From: Spodoptera frugiperda
Lineage: Eukaryota > Arthropoda > Insecta > Lepidoptera > Noctuidae
Reading direction: 5' to 3'
Assembly: GCF_023101765.2 (NCBI RefSeq)
Contig: NC_064217.1
Location: forward strand, 3,348,001-3,412,000
DNA: 64,000 nt
The stretch's first letter is position 1; the number at the start of each line of letters is the position of its first letter. Positions 9,885-21,154 of the stretch are shown in pieces. Position numbers and translations under genes: made by a program. The notes beneath the pieces were generated by a model, which did not search any database, was not told where the DNA came from, and saw only the letters and a list, made by a program, of their open reading frames with translations.

Positions 9885-10107
9885 GGCTACCGTATTTTTA
9901 GTCACTAGATGCAGCAAGAGGTTTTTTTGTCCAATCACTGCAGATGTCACATATTGAACGTCCAAAAGTGTCACACTTTACGGAATAGGGAGTTTCAGGG
10001 TCACCAACTGGTAAGCGATCAGAGCCGCCACACTAGCTAAACTCCCTATTGGACGAAAAATTAGAGATTCACACTAACGCCACCTGGTGATCACAAACAC
10101 GGTAGCC
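9885..10107. repeat. Foldback/MITE-like element
   Basis: GGCTACCGT at 9885-9893 is inverted at 10099-10107. Nested inside are the inverted pairs TTTTTTGTCCAAT / ATTGGACGAAAAA and AATAGGGAGTTT / AAACTCCCTATT. The whole would fold into a multi-stem hairpin of about 220 bases. It starts within about 50 bases of the LINE truncation point. No target duplication is clear and the family is not recognised. Confidence 0.5.
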
Positions 10108-10726
10108 CCCATTGTGTGTATTCTACATATGTAGAAATCTAGTTTATTACACTCCTTAAAATCAAAACCAATCCAATGGACTTTTAGTTGAATGGTCAAT
10201 GGTCATTGAACCGATTAAACAAATTATTGAACACACATGGATACTAAATCGACTTTTAAGAAAATTATATGTACTTTTATACCTACATACTAACACATAC
10301 TTATTGTATGTAGATTCTAATCTAGTGTTCCAGTTCCATAAATCTGATTTCTGGCTTGTCAGATTTGGTATTTTCTTTACTTACAATAATATAAAAGTTA
10401 GCTTTATTTATTCAGCGTTCCAATTCTAGGTAGTAACTTCGTTTTATTTACCTTACCAGCTTACGGGATGAAACAATGTAGAACAAAAACTTTAGTTTGT
10501 AGCTAGTGTTTGTATGAATAAAATGTTTTAGTACAAAAGAAATAAATCAATCAGAAACTTCAGAAAAAAAGAAAAATAAATACTTGGTGTTGATATAGAA
10601 ACTTTTTTAATGTAAAATAAAATAATAGATAAATACTATTCCTAATTTGAAATTGTTATCCTGTATTCCTGTGTTATCTGTGCCGTTCTAGTGATTTAAT
10701 ATTTATTTGTGTCTGAATTAATTATT
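10108..10726. other. Unassigned AT-rich spacer
   Basis: No supported gene or repeat. The 76-codon frame at 10199-10429 is aromatic-rich, lacks context and is probably chance. Confidence 0.5.
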
Positions 10727-10857
10727 ATGTTATCGGCTTACTCACGTAACTGTCTGACGAGGAACTCGATTAGTTTCAAGCCATGCTAGAGGCTCATATT
10801 CATGAGCAGGATTCATTAGTAGCAGCGCAACAATCGCCGCGTCGTGTGTCGCGGTTT
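10727..10857. repeat. MITE half-copy (GGCTTACTCACGTAA family)
   Basis: Contains TCGGCTTACTCACGTAACTG and the CGCCGCGTCGTGTGTCGCGG core of the element that is complete at 21155-21333; the second terminal repeat is missing. A reverse half-copy is at 31222-31325. Confidence 0.6.
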
Positions 10858-11341
10858 TTGTGTCTGCGTAAATAAATTCAATAAATATCTCCAAATAACA
10901 CCTACATACCCAAAGCGGAAATACAACGCAAGACGTTACCATAACAACTCAATCCAACTTTATTTACCAACTCAGTGTTATTAGTCAAAACATCGATATC
11001 CATTTGTTACCGATGTCAACAATCCTTTCATTTACAGCAACTGTCATGGCCGCCCAAGGTCACTGCCTTTTCCAAGCCATAGATCGATACTATTCTATTT
11101 ACTAATAAAATAATGTACCAAATCATAAGTAAACAATGTTATTAATGTAAAAAAGAAATTATTGATACTTTTAGTGTATTAAATATTCATTTCTTACTAC
11201 CCTTTACTTAGGTTAATAATACACATGGAAACTTGAAAGGCTTAGCAACTGATTGTTTGTCGTAGGCGGTGAAAGTATGTTTAAACTCAAAGTGTCGTTT
11301 ATATTGTTTTAGTCTTTGTGCTTTAAATAACAGGAGGCTTT
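10858..11341. other. Unassigned spacer
   Basis: AT-rich, with no open frame or recognisable repeat. Confidence 0.45.
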
Positions 11342-11885
11342 TGGTTTTTTAGGAGGAAAACGGTGGGACGAGCTCCGGCGTGATCTCATGGTGGAATGGC
11401 AGCAACGACTGTCGCAACCGAGGGCTGGGCTCGCTGTCATTGCAGCGGTAAGTCCCCTCTTTGAGGACTGGCTTGAGAGGCGCCACGGCGTCCTCACCTA
11501 CCGCCTGACGCAGATGCTTACCGGACATGGAAGCTTCGGTAGGTTCCTGTTTCTGATTGGGCGGGAGGAAACGCCCGGGTGTCATCACTGTGCGGACCGC
11601 CCGGAGGACACGGTGGAGCATACGGTGGCGGTGTGCCCTGCATGGGCTGAGCACCGCCGTGTCCTCAGGGAAGTGGTCGGCGACGGCGACCTCTCGCGTC
11701 CGGCATTGGTTCAAGCCATGGTGCGGAGCGAGGGGGACTGGGATGCCGTTACCTCGTTCTGCGAAGCAGTCATGCTAGCTAAGGAAGAGGCAGGGCGCGT
11801 GAGGGAACGAATCTCCTCGCGCCCCAGCCGTCGGGAGAGACACTCCGGAAGTCGGGGATCGCGGAACGATCTCCGGCCACCGTAA
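11342..11885 (+). pseudogene. R1-clade LINE ORF2, C-terminal fragment with CCHC finger
   Basis: About 180 codons open from the truncation point; the ATG at 11388 is internal and not a true start. The fragment ends in the CCHC zinc finger that closes ORF2 of R1-clade LINEs: Cys codons at 11580 and 11589, then nine residues, His, four residues, Cys. A basic, Ser/Arg-rich tail follows. The upstream part reads WDELRRDL and LTYRLTQMLTGHGSFG, a region commonly seen just before this finger. The catalytic RT and endonuclease domains are gone. Confidence 0.8.
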
Positions 11886-12117
11886 GTGCGGGTCTGCGGA
11901 CGGTGAGCAAGGGTAGCTTGCCGCCCGACCAGAACCAGACCCGTGCGTGCGGCGCGTCGCGTTCTGCGCGCGCCTCAAAGAGCCATCAGACCACCACAGA
12001 TGGGGCCCAGTAGGGCTGATGCCTGGGTGGTTTTTAGTCAGTAAGAGTCTGACACTCCCTCTCGCTTTGCCCAAGGCGGGAGAAGTCATTGGATGATTTT
12101 CCACCCTCAAAAAAAAG
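11342..12117 (+). mobile_element. R1-clade LINE, 5'-truncated 3' end
   Basis: A GC-rich block in AT-rich surroundings. It holds the last part of an ORF2 (to 11885), a 3' UTR and the terminal A run after CCACCCTC (12110-12117). Relative to the copy at 51345-51540, about 70 bases are deleted in the 3' UTR at about 12037. Its last 100 bases are the sequence dispersed as family C elsewhere in the window. Confidence 0.8.
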
Positions 12118-12870
12118 GTATTCCACAGCTCCAGAAACAAAAGCGGGCTAGCCCGATAATCTAGAGAAGCTGGTGCTTGTTGGTCAGGTTATAGAAAAAC
12201 ACGTCGCAGTCGTTCACTTACCCATTGCATTGGCTAGATGCTGTAAAAAACTTCACCAGTCTGACAGTTCCATAGTCCACAAGCTATAAAGACCGCAGAG
12301 GACACGGAACGCTTGGAAAAAGGTTGTACATCGAGTGACGCGTGCACCAAACTAGACACTACCTTAAGTTATGAAGAGAACGACAGAAAAGAAGTTTTTT
12401 TAATGGAATAGTGACCATCTTACTGGTCACCTAATGGTAAACGATCAGCGCAACACCAGTAACAGGTGCGTTACCGGCCTTTTAAAAATAAATACTCTCT
12501 TTTCCAACTATCCTGTGTTTTATTAAGGGTATTAAGGGTTTCGCTAGTCATCAATATCATTAGAATTTAGCTTCCTTCAGTGTTAAGGACCGAACCTATT
12601 TAGTACCTCATGAATCAGGCTTAGTTAAGTCTTTAATGGCCTGATTTATAATCTTAAACTATTGAAGGTTTTAAAACATTAAAGGTTGCTGCTCAACTTA
12701 TATCAATTGCTACTAAATATATGTATGTAGGTACATTGTTTTCACATATTAAATTCAGTCACAATCGGTTTATTAATGCTTTTAAAACGTAACAATCAGA
12801 TCAAACTCCTTTAATTTTTAGTTCTACTTTTATAATAACTATCGTGAGACATACTAAAAATATTATTATT
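12118..12870. other. Spacer with one short family A tail
   Basis: Apart from the minus-strand family A tail at 12394-12489 (TTTTTTAATGGAATAG to GGCCTTTTAAAAA), I see only AT-rich sequence. Confidence 0.5.
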
Positions 12871-12983
12871 ATTAACTAAAAATCATGCATGCTGCTCATG
12901 ACGAAGAGTACTCTCTGTGACTCGAAACTAGTAAAGCTTTTTCGCCAAATATTTACATGAGCAAACTGTGATTTTTAGTTAAT
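12871..12983. repeat. Small MITE
   Basis: ATTAACTAAAAATCA at 12871-12885 is inverted as TGATTTTTAGTTAAT at 12969-12983. A second inverted match lies just inside (GCTCATG / CATGAGC). About 113 bp, non-coding. Confidence 0.5.
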
Positions 12984-14597
12984 TTTGATTACACAACATA
13001 TTTACGTATCTGTCCAGCACTGTAACCAATAAGAGCTGCTATCAAAGAGTGCTCTCAAACTCGCTTTTAATAGGAAAAACCGTTACCATGTAATTCCGTA
13101 TTTAAAAAAATATCTTTTAATCCAGCCTCTTCAAAAGCATGAAAAACTTTGCGTTCGAAAAAACGCCAGCATACTTTTCCTTTGCCGGCGACCTGAGTAA
13201 AAAGATATAACAGCTGCTTATCTCGCTTTTACTCGTAAAGTTGAGGGGAAAAAGGGTTGTTTTAGTATAGATAAGGCGAGTACTGATAACAATGTTCCTG
13301 TCAGTTTATCAATATTCACAAGATTTGTGTTGAGAATCCGAGATGCTTAGATTCCGTGGCTTCTGACTTATCGCTTGATAGAATAATGTCTAGGAAATTA
13401 TTTCTGCGAGGAGATTATAATCGTGACGTCAAGACCTCGGCTTTATAGCTGCGTGGATTAAATGCTCTTAAGGCTAATCTGTGCTTATCCGGTCCGTAGA
13501 TGAATGGGAGAGTTACTATGTGGCCTATATTCTTTCTAGAGTGTCTAGGATACTGTTGAAATGGCTTTTCAACTGTATATATAGCAAACATTTTAGAATT
13601 TCAGTCTACTTATTAGACTATTTCTGTCTTATCATTGTTTTTGAAGTTTCAATTTATTGATATTAATATTATTTTTATACTCTGCTGAATTATTGGCTAA
13701 AAGTAACAATATTGTTGTCCTTGTCTGTGATATCTTACATTGTATTGTCACACATTCCCATTGACGTACGTACACACACACAAAAAAAAGCATTTCTAAC
13801 ATAAAATATTTTTCCTTTCTCACCATAATGATTATTCAACCTCCTTCGTGCCTCAAAAATACGTTAAGTCTCGTCCCAGCTAAGTGATGTTGGTCGTTAA
13901 GGCATAGGCCAGATAACTGAAGAAAATAAAGTACGGTATTAAGGGGAGACCTCTGCTGCCAATTATCATAACATAATATTGCCACGTTCTTTGTGAATAG
14001 GCTTAAGTCCCCCAGAAATAGAGAAAAATACGCTTTTTAAGGCGTAAAAGGTTTTATTTTAGGATTTGAGTGAAGGAAGTCACTTTGGAGGGTGTTCTTA
14101 ATTTTAGCAAAACTTTTTATAGAAGTATGTAAGTGCTTTCGATATTTTGGGGCTGTTTATCGTTTTAGATTCCATTTAAGGACTATTAACCTCATTATAT
14201 TCGTTGAATTTTTATGAGTTTATTAAGTATTCCTACATTTACGACAAATAAACATATCCTGTAATAAAGCCTTTTTAGACGTTGCATATTTACGCCATAT
14301 ATTTTTAAATAAAAGAGCATTCGAATTTAAATTTCGAATTGCAATTAATACATTCTATAAATGGCGCGAATGTATTCGAGCGGGAAATAGTCACTGCTCT
14401 CAAACTGTCAGGAACACAACGATTACACTTTTGTCGTGTTATTTTGTTTTCTACGCAAAGAGCATAGCAATAAGGTCTAGGCTGCAATATCAACTGTTGG
14501 TTTCTTTAACCGCAAGAAATTGTGTCTCAGTGAAATCAATGCAAGGAACCAATTTAGTCTGTGGCTAATTTTAAAGCTGCAACTATAATCACAAACA
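12984..14597. other. Unassigned AT-rich spacer
   Basis: No gene supported. A short motif TTTTGTTTTCTACGCAAA at about 14445-14463 recurs at about 16011-16028, so part of it is probably an old repeat. Confidence 0.45.
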
Positions 14598-14692
14598 CAT
14601 CAACAGCCTATAAGTGGCCACTGCTGAACAAAGGCCTCTTCTCACACAGAGAAGGTTTGAGCATTAATCGCCTCGCCTGCTCAATGCGGACA
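14598..14692 (-). repeat. SINE family G, tail fragment
   Basis: The CAGCCTATAAGTGGCCACTG block and the GAGAAGGTTTGAGCATTAAT block match the tail of the fuller plus-strand copy at 61093-61350 in reverse. The tRNA-like head is absent. Confidence 0.6.
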
Positions 14693-14796
14693 ACTATATA
14701 TGCAATAAATAATTGAATACTTGAATTCTAATTGAGCTGTAGGGGAAAGTGGGGTAAACGCGAACGCGGGGTAAACCCGAACCCAATAGTTTTAAT

Positions 14797-14902
14797 ATGT
14801 TAGAAAGATATAGCCGTATATCACTCGCCGGTATCTTAGAGATCACGCCACCACCAGCGCCAGTCAACGACACGGGAGACGCGGACGCACGTACTTTTCA
14901 AG
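14797..14902 (+). other. Possible exon inside the pogo-like element
   Basis: From the ATG at 14797 there are 35 open codons of distinctly higher GC (a PPPAPVNDTGDADARTFQ stretch), ending exactly at CAAG followed by GTATGT, a good splice donor. Joining to the acceptor-like TTTCAG at 15304-15309 does not keep the helix-turn-helix frame, so it may be 5' leader or captured host sequence. Low confidence. Confidence 0.3.
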
Positions 14903-15309
14903 GTATGTCAATTTTAATATTTTCAATGTTTTCGATGTAAGTTTTTGATAAATTGAACTTGGTGTAGCTTTATTTCTATTGAGAATAGTTATTTAACCTT
15001 TACATAGTGGGAAACTTACATACTAACCATTCAAATGACAGTGACGCATTTGCTAAAAGTTTTAGAACCGAAAATATTTTTTCCATTTAATTTTTTTCGA
15101 CCCGGTGGGGTAAAAGCGAACGCTTCATGTGGGGTAATCTCGAACATTTGGCATTATCCCTATCTCCTTTTTTGTTAGTTCCCTGTAAATCCCAAATAGG
15201 GTATAATGTTTTCCAGTCTATATTGATTTCTTTGTGGCGCTAAATTATGTTGTCACTTATGTAAAATCACCCATTTTGATGATGCTAACCATCAATTAAA
15301 TTGTTTCAG

Positions 15310-15451
15310 ATATCACGTAATTATAAAAGAAAAACTGAAACTAAATTCAGTTGAGAGGATCTCAAAAATATATAGTCGATGTTCAAACCAAGAACTCAGC
15401 ATTGGCAGAGAAACAAATACTTATAATGTTCCAAAAACTACAATTTACCTT
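15310..15451 (+). pseudogene. pogo-type transposase helix-turn-helix relic
   Basis: After a splice-acceptor-like TTGTTTCAG the sequence reads SRNYKRKTETKFS, a stop, then EDLKN. After frame changes it reads NVPKTTIYL, the signature of the pogo/CENP-B-type N-terminal helix-turn-helix. At least one stop and two frameshifts break it, and nothing of the DDE domain follows. It is the main evidence for the element's family. Confidence 0.7.
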
Positions 15452-15724
15452 AGTAATGTTAGTACGTGATTACCCCACTTGGTGTTCGGCTTTACCCGAC
15501 ATTAGTTAGGTAAAACCGAACACTAAGGGTTTTGTTTTTTGGTCATTTTGTTTTATTTTATTTAAAAAAATAATGATGTTGATTAGTAATACGTTAACTA
15601 GATAAGTAAAGTTTATAATGCAATAATTAAAGAAACTCTATGATTTGATTCCACTGTTTTATTTATATTTTCCCTTAGGTGTTCGTGTTTCCCCCACTTT
15701 CCCCTACCTAAATAATAAACGTCA

Positions 15725-18621
15725 AAAAGTAGCTATCTATAACTATCAAACGTGATGCATCCACAGCTGAAGAAATACCTCCATCTTTATGGTTTGCCAT
15801 TATTCCCAGGCTTGGCAATTGACCGAAGTCATTTCACTTTCCTAAGAAAGTCATAATCATCAACTGATTATGACCTTAAATAGAGAGGACGCCAATGTGC
15901 CTGTTTCTGTTTGAGATTTAGGATTTAAAATTTTGCTTTTAAAGCTCAAAATCGTCTGCAGAAAAAAATATAGTTAGTGTACTTTAAGTCTTACATCTGT
16001 GACGCACGGTTTTGTTTTCTACGCAAACAGCTTAAGAATAAGTGTATAATTAACCGGATCCCAACTATAACAGCTTCGCTTAAAGTTGTATTTTACGCTC
16101 TATGGAGCTGTTAGAGATGAAAACTTGAATGTGTTTTGTTTCCACTACAACTAGTAGTTACTACACTTGGAAGCAAAGAAAACAACGGATCTACTAGCGT
16201 TATTGCTTTTTAATTTTTTGATAAATATATTATATTCTGATATAATTATTTAATTGGTAACGGATGTCGTATAAAAGGCAATTTAATTACCTTTAAAATG
16301 AGTGTACTATGTTGTAAGATGAAATTTTTTTCAACTTATAGAGGGTTCTTAAAAATGAAATAAAGAAAACGCTAGTGGTTCCGTTTCTTTGTTCCCAAGT
16401 ATAGTTTTATTATTACTTTAAATTATGAAAAAGTTTGGCTCTTTAAATTCTGAATAGAACTTGAATGGCGGTTTTACATTTGATGCAATAGTTATCATCA
16501 TCGATTCTTTTTCGGAAAGTAAATTTGCTTTCAGCTACCGTACTTGGGATATACCCAACATTATAGTGTAGAATTTAAGCATTCATAAGTACAAAACCAC
16601 AATATGTTTAGATTAATAATATGTAGACTTGTCACTTAAATTACCTTTCAATTCTTAAACCGTTTTACATTTACTACTATCAAAACAAAAAACCGAAAGA
16701 GCAAAAATCCACGTAAAGCAATTCACAACTTTAAACTAAACAAAGAGTCTAATAAATTCAACCTTTAGCATTTATAAATATTTCCACATATCTTGGAATA
16801 TCTGCGTTCCTACTCAAAGGGGCACGATTCTCACAACTCATGTAAATATTACCGTCAAAGGATTTACATGCGAACGCGGATTCTAGCAAAAATCTAAAAA
16901 TCTCCCCTAGACCTTTGCAAAATCAACATCTTCACTAAACTCTACCGGAGCCGTTGACACGTCTGTCATAACTGTTTCAAAACGTCAAATTTCCTCTCAC
17001 AAACTTATTTTAACACTCTGAAAAGAACGTTATAATCAAATTTAAACCTTACCCCTTTATAATAAAGGCTAAATACATCCTTAATTAGCTTCGTTTACCG
17101 CACGCGAGACTCTGCTGCGGATTATGTTAACTAGGTTAGCCAGAAAATGTATGTCAAAGAGATTTCGTGTCGTACGTCGTCTTTTCTGACAGAAACTTTC
17201 AACGTAAAATAAATATGAGGAATAATTTATTATGTTGTTGTTATTTCAATATTTATTTCTTGGACAGATTTTTTCATATTTTTATTAGCGTAAAACTCAT
17301 TTATTATCGTTAATTTCCTTGACTTTTTTATATGAACCAAACGTTTTTGTACGAATATAAGTAAATTTTAGTAACGACTTATATTGTGAGAGAACGTAGA
17401 CATCTTTGCAATGGCAATTTAGTCGTATGTCCAACGAATATCACTCTTTTTGGGCAAGTCAAATATCCGGGCCGTAAGTGATAGAGTTCTTATTGAAAAA
17501 TGATATACGGTAATATATGAACTTATTTCTGGATCATAAGACCCTTACATTTACAATATATTTCGGAATAGTAAATGAAACACATATATTGGAATTTACG
17601 TGCATGTATGTTTGTAAAATATTAACCTACTATGATTCAAATATAGGCAATTATATTCATTTTATTTACATCGTTCCTCGACTTATAAGCACATGAGTAA
17701 ACAACAGTTTTTGAACAATCAGCTAATTATATACTTCGGAGTAATCTGATAGAGAAAAGTATCACAAACGCGACCTAGTTCCATTTAAAAAGCTTAAGAT
17801 ATTTTCAACTATAAAGTTAATTTAAAAAATATCATACCTATCACGTAACCAATTTAGAACAAGTTTGTATCGACAGTTTATTAATAAGAAATTGTTTTCA
17901 TAGCTGCAGTAAGCGCATTACCGGCAATGCGATCGTATCGTGGTCTTTAATCCCCTCAACGTATTGGAACACAGAGCATCAAAAGGCGAGGTCAACTTGC
18001 AGTTTTCTACGTCGATTTATAAAGAAATAGAATGCATAACTTCAAATCTGGGATATGTAGGAACATTGGGATATAAGATTTTGGTAAAACTGCGAGACAT
18101 TTTCTTTTTTTGATATCACTAGTTTTTTACCGACCACCGAAGTATTTTGGCTTTCCAAAAAGTTTTGAATTCAGTGTATGCTGTGTATGCAATAAAAATA
18201 ACTCTTTTTGTACAGTTTGGTTAACATTAGTGCATAAACTTGAGAGGCATATGCGACCTACGTATGTGTTTCTCTGAGGTAAGTAATGGTTGTAGCAATA
18301 GTATTTGTATTAACGACTTGCTGTGGACGTTGTGGCGTCCAAGTAAGCTGTTAAATTATTATGTCAATCATCTAAAGCTTTTGATATGGTCCACTTAAGT
18401 GTAAGTATTCCTTAGACTAATATTTATTTATTTTAGTTTTATACAAATGCATAAGGAGGACTTAGGTAATTACTAACTGCATCGTCTACTAGCCATCCAT
18501 ACGTAGTATAGCACATATAGCGAGCCTTTCTTCTGGTACTCTTTGCTTATTTAGTAGAAAATTTAAGTTAGTTCTGATTAGCTAAATTAATTAGTAATAT
18601 GAAGCTAACGTAACGATATCA
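15725..18621. other. Unassigned AT-rich region
   Basis: About 2.9 kb with no supported open frame, RNA gene, terminal repeat or recognised family on either strand. Confidence 0.5.
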
Positions 18622-18697
18622 GCACCTGATAGTAAGCAATAACCACCCTTGGATGCCCGCAGCATAAGTCTCAAATTCGTTAACGGCCTTTTAAAAA
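18622..18697 (-). repeat. SINE-like family A, short diverged tail
   Basis: CACCTGATAGTAAGCAATAA to ACGGCCTTTTAAAAA matches the family A tail in reverse orientation, with several substitutions. Confidence 0.5.
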
Positions 18698-18876
18698 GAA
18701 TATCTTATTTCTAGAAAATTTGAAGGTCATATCGGTTTACATAAATGGTTGCCATTTTAGAACATCGCCACACCTTAGTTTTATGCTCCAAAGGTCAGTA
18801 TCGAGACAGCCAGTATTTCTAAGACATGCCTAAAGCTAAAAGCGTTCAAACAACTCCAAAATGTATAGTCAGCTCG

Positions 18877-19050
18877 TACAGAGTTCTAAAGGCCTAGTAC
18901 GAGGTAGTTTTACGTTTGACGAGATCGAAACGTTATCACGTTCTGAGCTCTGATTGGCTTGCTCCAATGAACCAACCAATCAGAGGGTTAAACGCGGTAA
19001 CGTTTTCATCTTGGTAAACGTAAAACAAATACGCACTAGGCCCTCTGTAT
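18877..19050. repeat. MITE with long diverged terminal repeats
   Basis: TACAGAG plus GGCCTAGTACG, GTTTTACGTTTG, AACGTTATC and CTCTGATTGG on the left reappear in reverse order and orientation on the right, giving arms of roughly 75 bases. The core resembles the element at 57424-57572. It carries no coding sequence. Confidence 0.6.
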
Positions 19051-20432
19051 AGCCGTGTTTGTTTTGACGAAGCCTTTTGCTAACCGAACAAATATCGAAG
19101 TGGCGTGTAGGCCTAAAGGAACCCTCAATAAAATAAGTAGGTTTGTTGTCTGGATCTAGTATCTGTGTTAGCAATATAGTCTGTATTTACATTGATGATA
19201 AATTATACATTTCTTTGCAGAATTTTACCATCTTCGAAGTATCTCAGTTTATGTTTGTGGCCAAATATGTTAATAGTTTTTTTTTTGTAATTAAATTGTG
19301 TTTACCTAGGGAAGAAAAATTCTTAGAGTTACGAAGTCATATAGAAAATTCTAAGTATTCATATGTTATCCTAGACAGACTAGAAAACGTGTGTGTATAT
19401 GTAAAATATATTTTAAAAAACAAATTGAAACCTACAAACGTAACACAACAAACAAGTTTCCTTTACACAAACAAAACATTCAATACAGATTGAATTGTTC
19501 CAAATCGTAAACAGTAATAAACACATCAATGTACTGGGTAAATATTGTGACAGTCCGCCATGATTGATGGTCGCCCTACAAGGGTATGATATTATGTTAA
19601 CTTTGAGGAATTTATGTGACAAGCGTAGAACGTGTGGTGCTACGAATTAATTACAACGTTCAAGGGCTGTGGTTAATTAAACAGGTAACGGTACCCGCGA
19701 CGGTTTACCACCAAATTATGTGTGTTAATTACGTATTAAGTGTGCGTAGGTTGTATTGAAAAAATGTTTATATTTTTGGGAATATATTTTTTTTGTTATG
19801 TTTTGTTTGTACATTGTTGCTTACATGTGTAATGGAACTAATGAAACAATGTTACCAAGTATTATATTGTGAACCTGATTGAAAAAAGGTAATCTATAGA
19901 GGTTCTTGCTCGTTCTTCTCTATAGGAATCTACACTTTGGAAAGAGCAAACAGCTTCATTGTAAGACTGACCGATAGAAAGACATTTTTATAATATTTGC
20001 TTTGAAATTCGAAAGTGCCATCCCGGTCTATTTAAAATAAATAATTTTGAATTTGACTTTTACCGCAAATAATAGGTACTAGGTTGGTAGTTTAGTTTGT
20101 TTTGCTGTTATTTATTTGTATTTTACTATTGTGTTATATTTTACTAAGAGTAATCTTTAGTAAGTTAATCTTATTTTGTGAGGCATCCGCGTACAGTTAA
20201 CCAAATATTTATGTATTAAAAAAACTAATATCTGTACCAAATCCATTCCCCAGTTTTCAAGTTTCTGGGTACTCAAAATAACTATCGTAGATGCTATAGT
20301 TTCTGGAGTTAAGTTTAGCCATCCATCCACGAGGTAAGTTTGGCTAGTGTAGTTTAACCTGAGAGCGGTTGGTCTGTGGTGTAACTTAGCCACAAGCTAC
20401 TCCTGACAAGATCCAAATAAATAATAAAAAAG
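19050..20432. other. Spacer with one family J copy
   Basis: A plus-strand dispersed block at about 19906-20060 (TTCTTGCTCGTTCTTCTC, CTACACTTTGGAA, GCTTCA, then TGAATTTGACTTT) also occurs at about 42628-42770 and 59665-59735. It is probably a LINE 3' tail. The 116-codon frame at 19143-19493 begins at a non-ATG codon and is not supported. Confidence 0.45.
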
Positions 20433-20556
20433 CAACGTCACGCCTTTCATCCCGAAGGGGTAGGCAGAGGTGCATATTACGGCACGTAATGCGGCTATAC
20501 AATGCACACCCATTTTTCACCATTTGTGTTGTAAGTCCCTTGTAATAGGGGGTGAG
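20433..20556 (-). repeat. SINE family B, 3'-half copy
   Basis: Carries CAACGTCACGCC, CCCGAAGGGGTAGGCAGAGG and the GTAATAGGGGGTGAG block in the same relative order as 1481-1761, but no tRNA-like head. Confidence 0.7.
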
Positions 20557-20617
20557 TCAAAAAATCAAATAAAAGAATAAAAGAAAGTAATTAAACATAT
20601 ATAAATTCATACCAAAA

Positions 20618-20734
20618 GTCTATAAAGGCAAATGAATAGGTTGCTCATGGGCAGACGTGCCATCGTAGGCCGCATCATCACTTACCATCAGGCGAGATAG
20701 CGGCCAAACGTCGGCCCATTTAACATAAAAAAAT
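20618..20734 (+). repeat. LINE 3' terminus, family F
   Basis: Contains AATAGGTTGCTCATGGGCAG, GCCGCATCATCACTTACCAT and a short A run at the end. The first part appears in reverse at 35057-35240. I take it as the 3' end of a jockey-group LINE. Stops leave no long frame. Confidence 0.5.
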
Positions 20735-20831
20735 GATAAGTATGCATTGGTGCTGTGCCTCTCTACCTACCTCTTAATGCATAAGGATATACGTACTTTA
20801 ACCTACATAAAAAAAATAAACACGTGTTAAG

Positions 20832-20839
20832 TATAAAAG
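20832..20839 (+). promoter_or_regulatory. Candidate TATA box
   Basis: TATAAAAG, with an E-box CACGTG at 20821-20826 and initiator-like TCAGT (20851-20855) and TCACAGT (20856-20862) downstream. The spacing to TCACAGT (about 26 bases) fits a core promoter better than that to TCAGT (21 bases). Confidence 0.35.
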
Positions 20840-20852
20840 TCATATGAAACTC

Positions 20853-20876
20853 AGTTCACAGTTACACAATGAAGTT
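20853..20876 (+). other. Candidate minimal first exon of a host gene
   Basis: About 16 bases of leader, then ATG-AAG-TT (20869-20876) followed at once by GTAAGC, a splice donor. A TATA box, a very short leader and an intron interrupting the signal peptide after two to four codons are the usual start of insect cuticular and other small secreted protein genes. Splicing to the acceptor-like TGTTTCAG ending at 21060 gives only about 29 codons with no secretion signal, and I find no convincing second exon in the window. A second donor-like GTAAGT is at 21010, so the GC-richer 20883-21009 could instead be an untranslated exon. Plausible but unproven. Confidence 0.3.
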
Positions 20877-21154
20877 GTAAGCGATACAGGTAACTCGTAA
20901 CTCGCCGGTGACCAAACTGTCATCGCGTGTTCTCGTTAGTCCGCGGAGCTAACTTCACAGAAACTCAGACTTAGTGCTCTTGTTTCTAGAAACATTGTGA
21001 TATTATGTTGTAAGTTTATTCTAATTCTGTGTAGAAAACTTGGTTTATATTGTGTTTCAGTGAGATCTTGAGTTTTGATTCTGGTTTGGTTTTAGCCACG
21101 AATCGAACATTATCACTAGTTAATATATATATTATTCGCTAGACATACTAAATT

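Larger units (their letters stand above)
14742..15704 (+). mobile_element. pogo/Tigger-like DNA transposon derivative
   Basis: A 963-bp element starting GGGGAAAGTGGGG and ending CCCCACTTTCCCC, flanked on both sides by TA (14740-14741, 15705-15706), the Tc1/mariner/pogo target. It keeps a relic of a pogo-type DNA-binding domain (15310-15451) but no DDE catalytic region, so it is non-autonomous. At least seven 17-bp motifs of the GGGGTAAAnnCGAACnC type lie inside: two head-to-tail at 14751-14784, then 15107-15123, 15131-15147, an inverted one near 15482-15497, a direct one near 15508-15523 and an inverted terminal one near 15678-15695. Such subterminal repeats may be transposase binding sites; that is inference. 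Confidence 0.75.

Noticed and set aside
19143..19493. 116-codon frame
   Set aside because: Non-ATG start, low complexity and no homologous motif; frames of this length occur by chance in a window this AT-rich.
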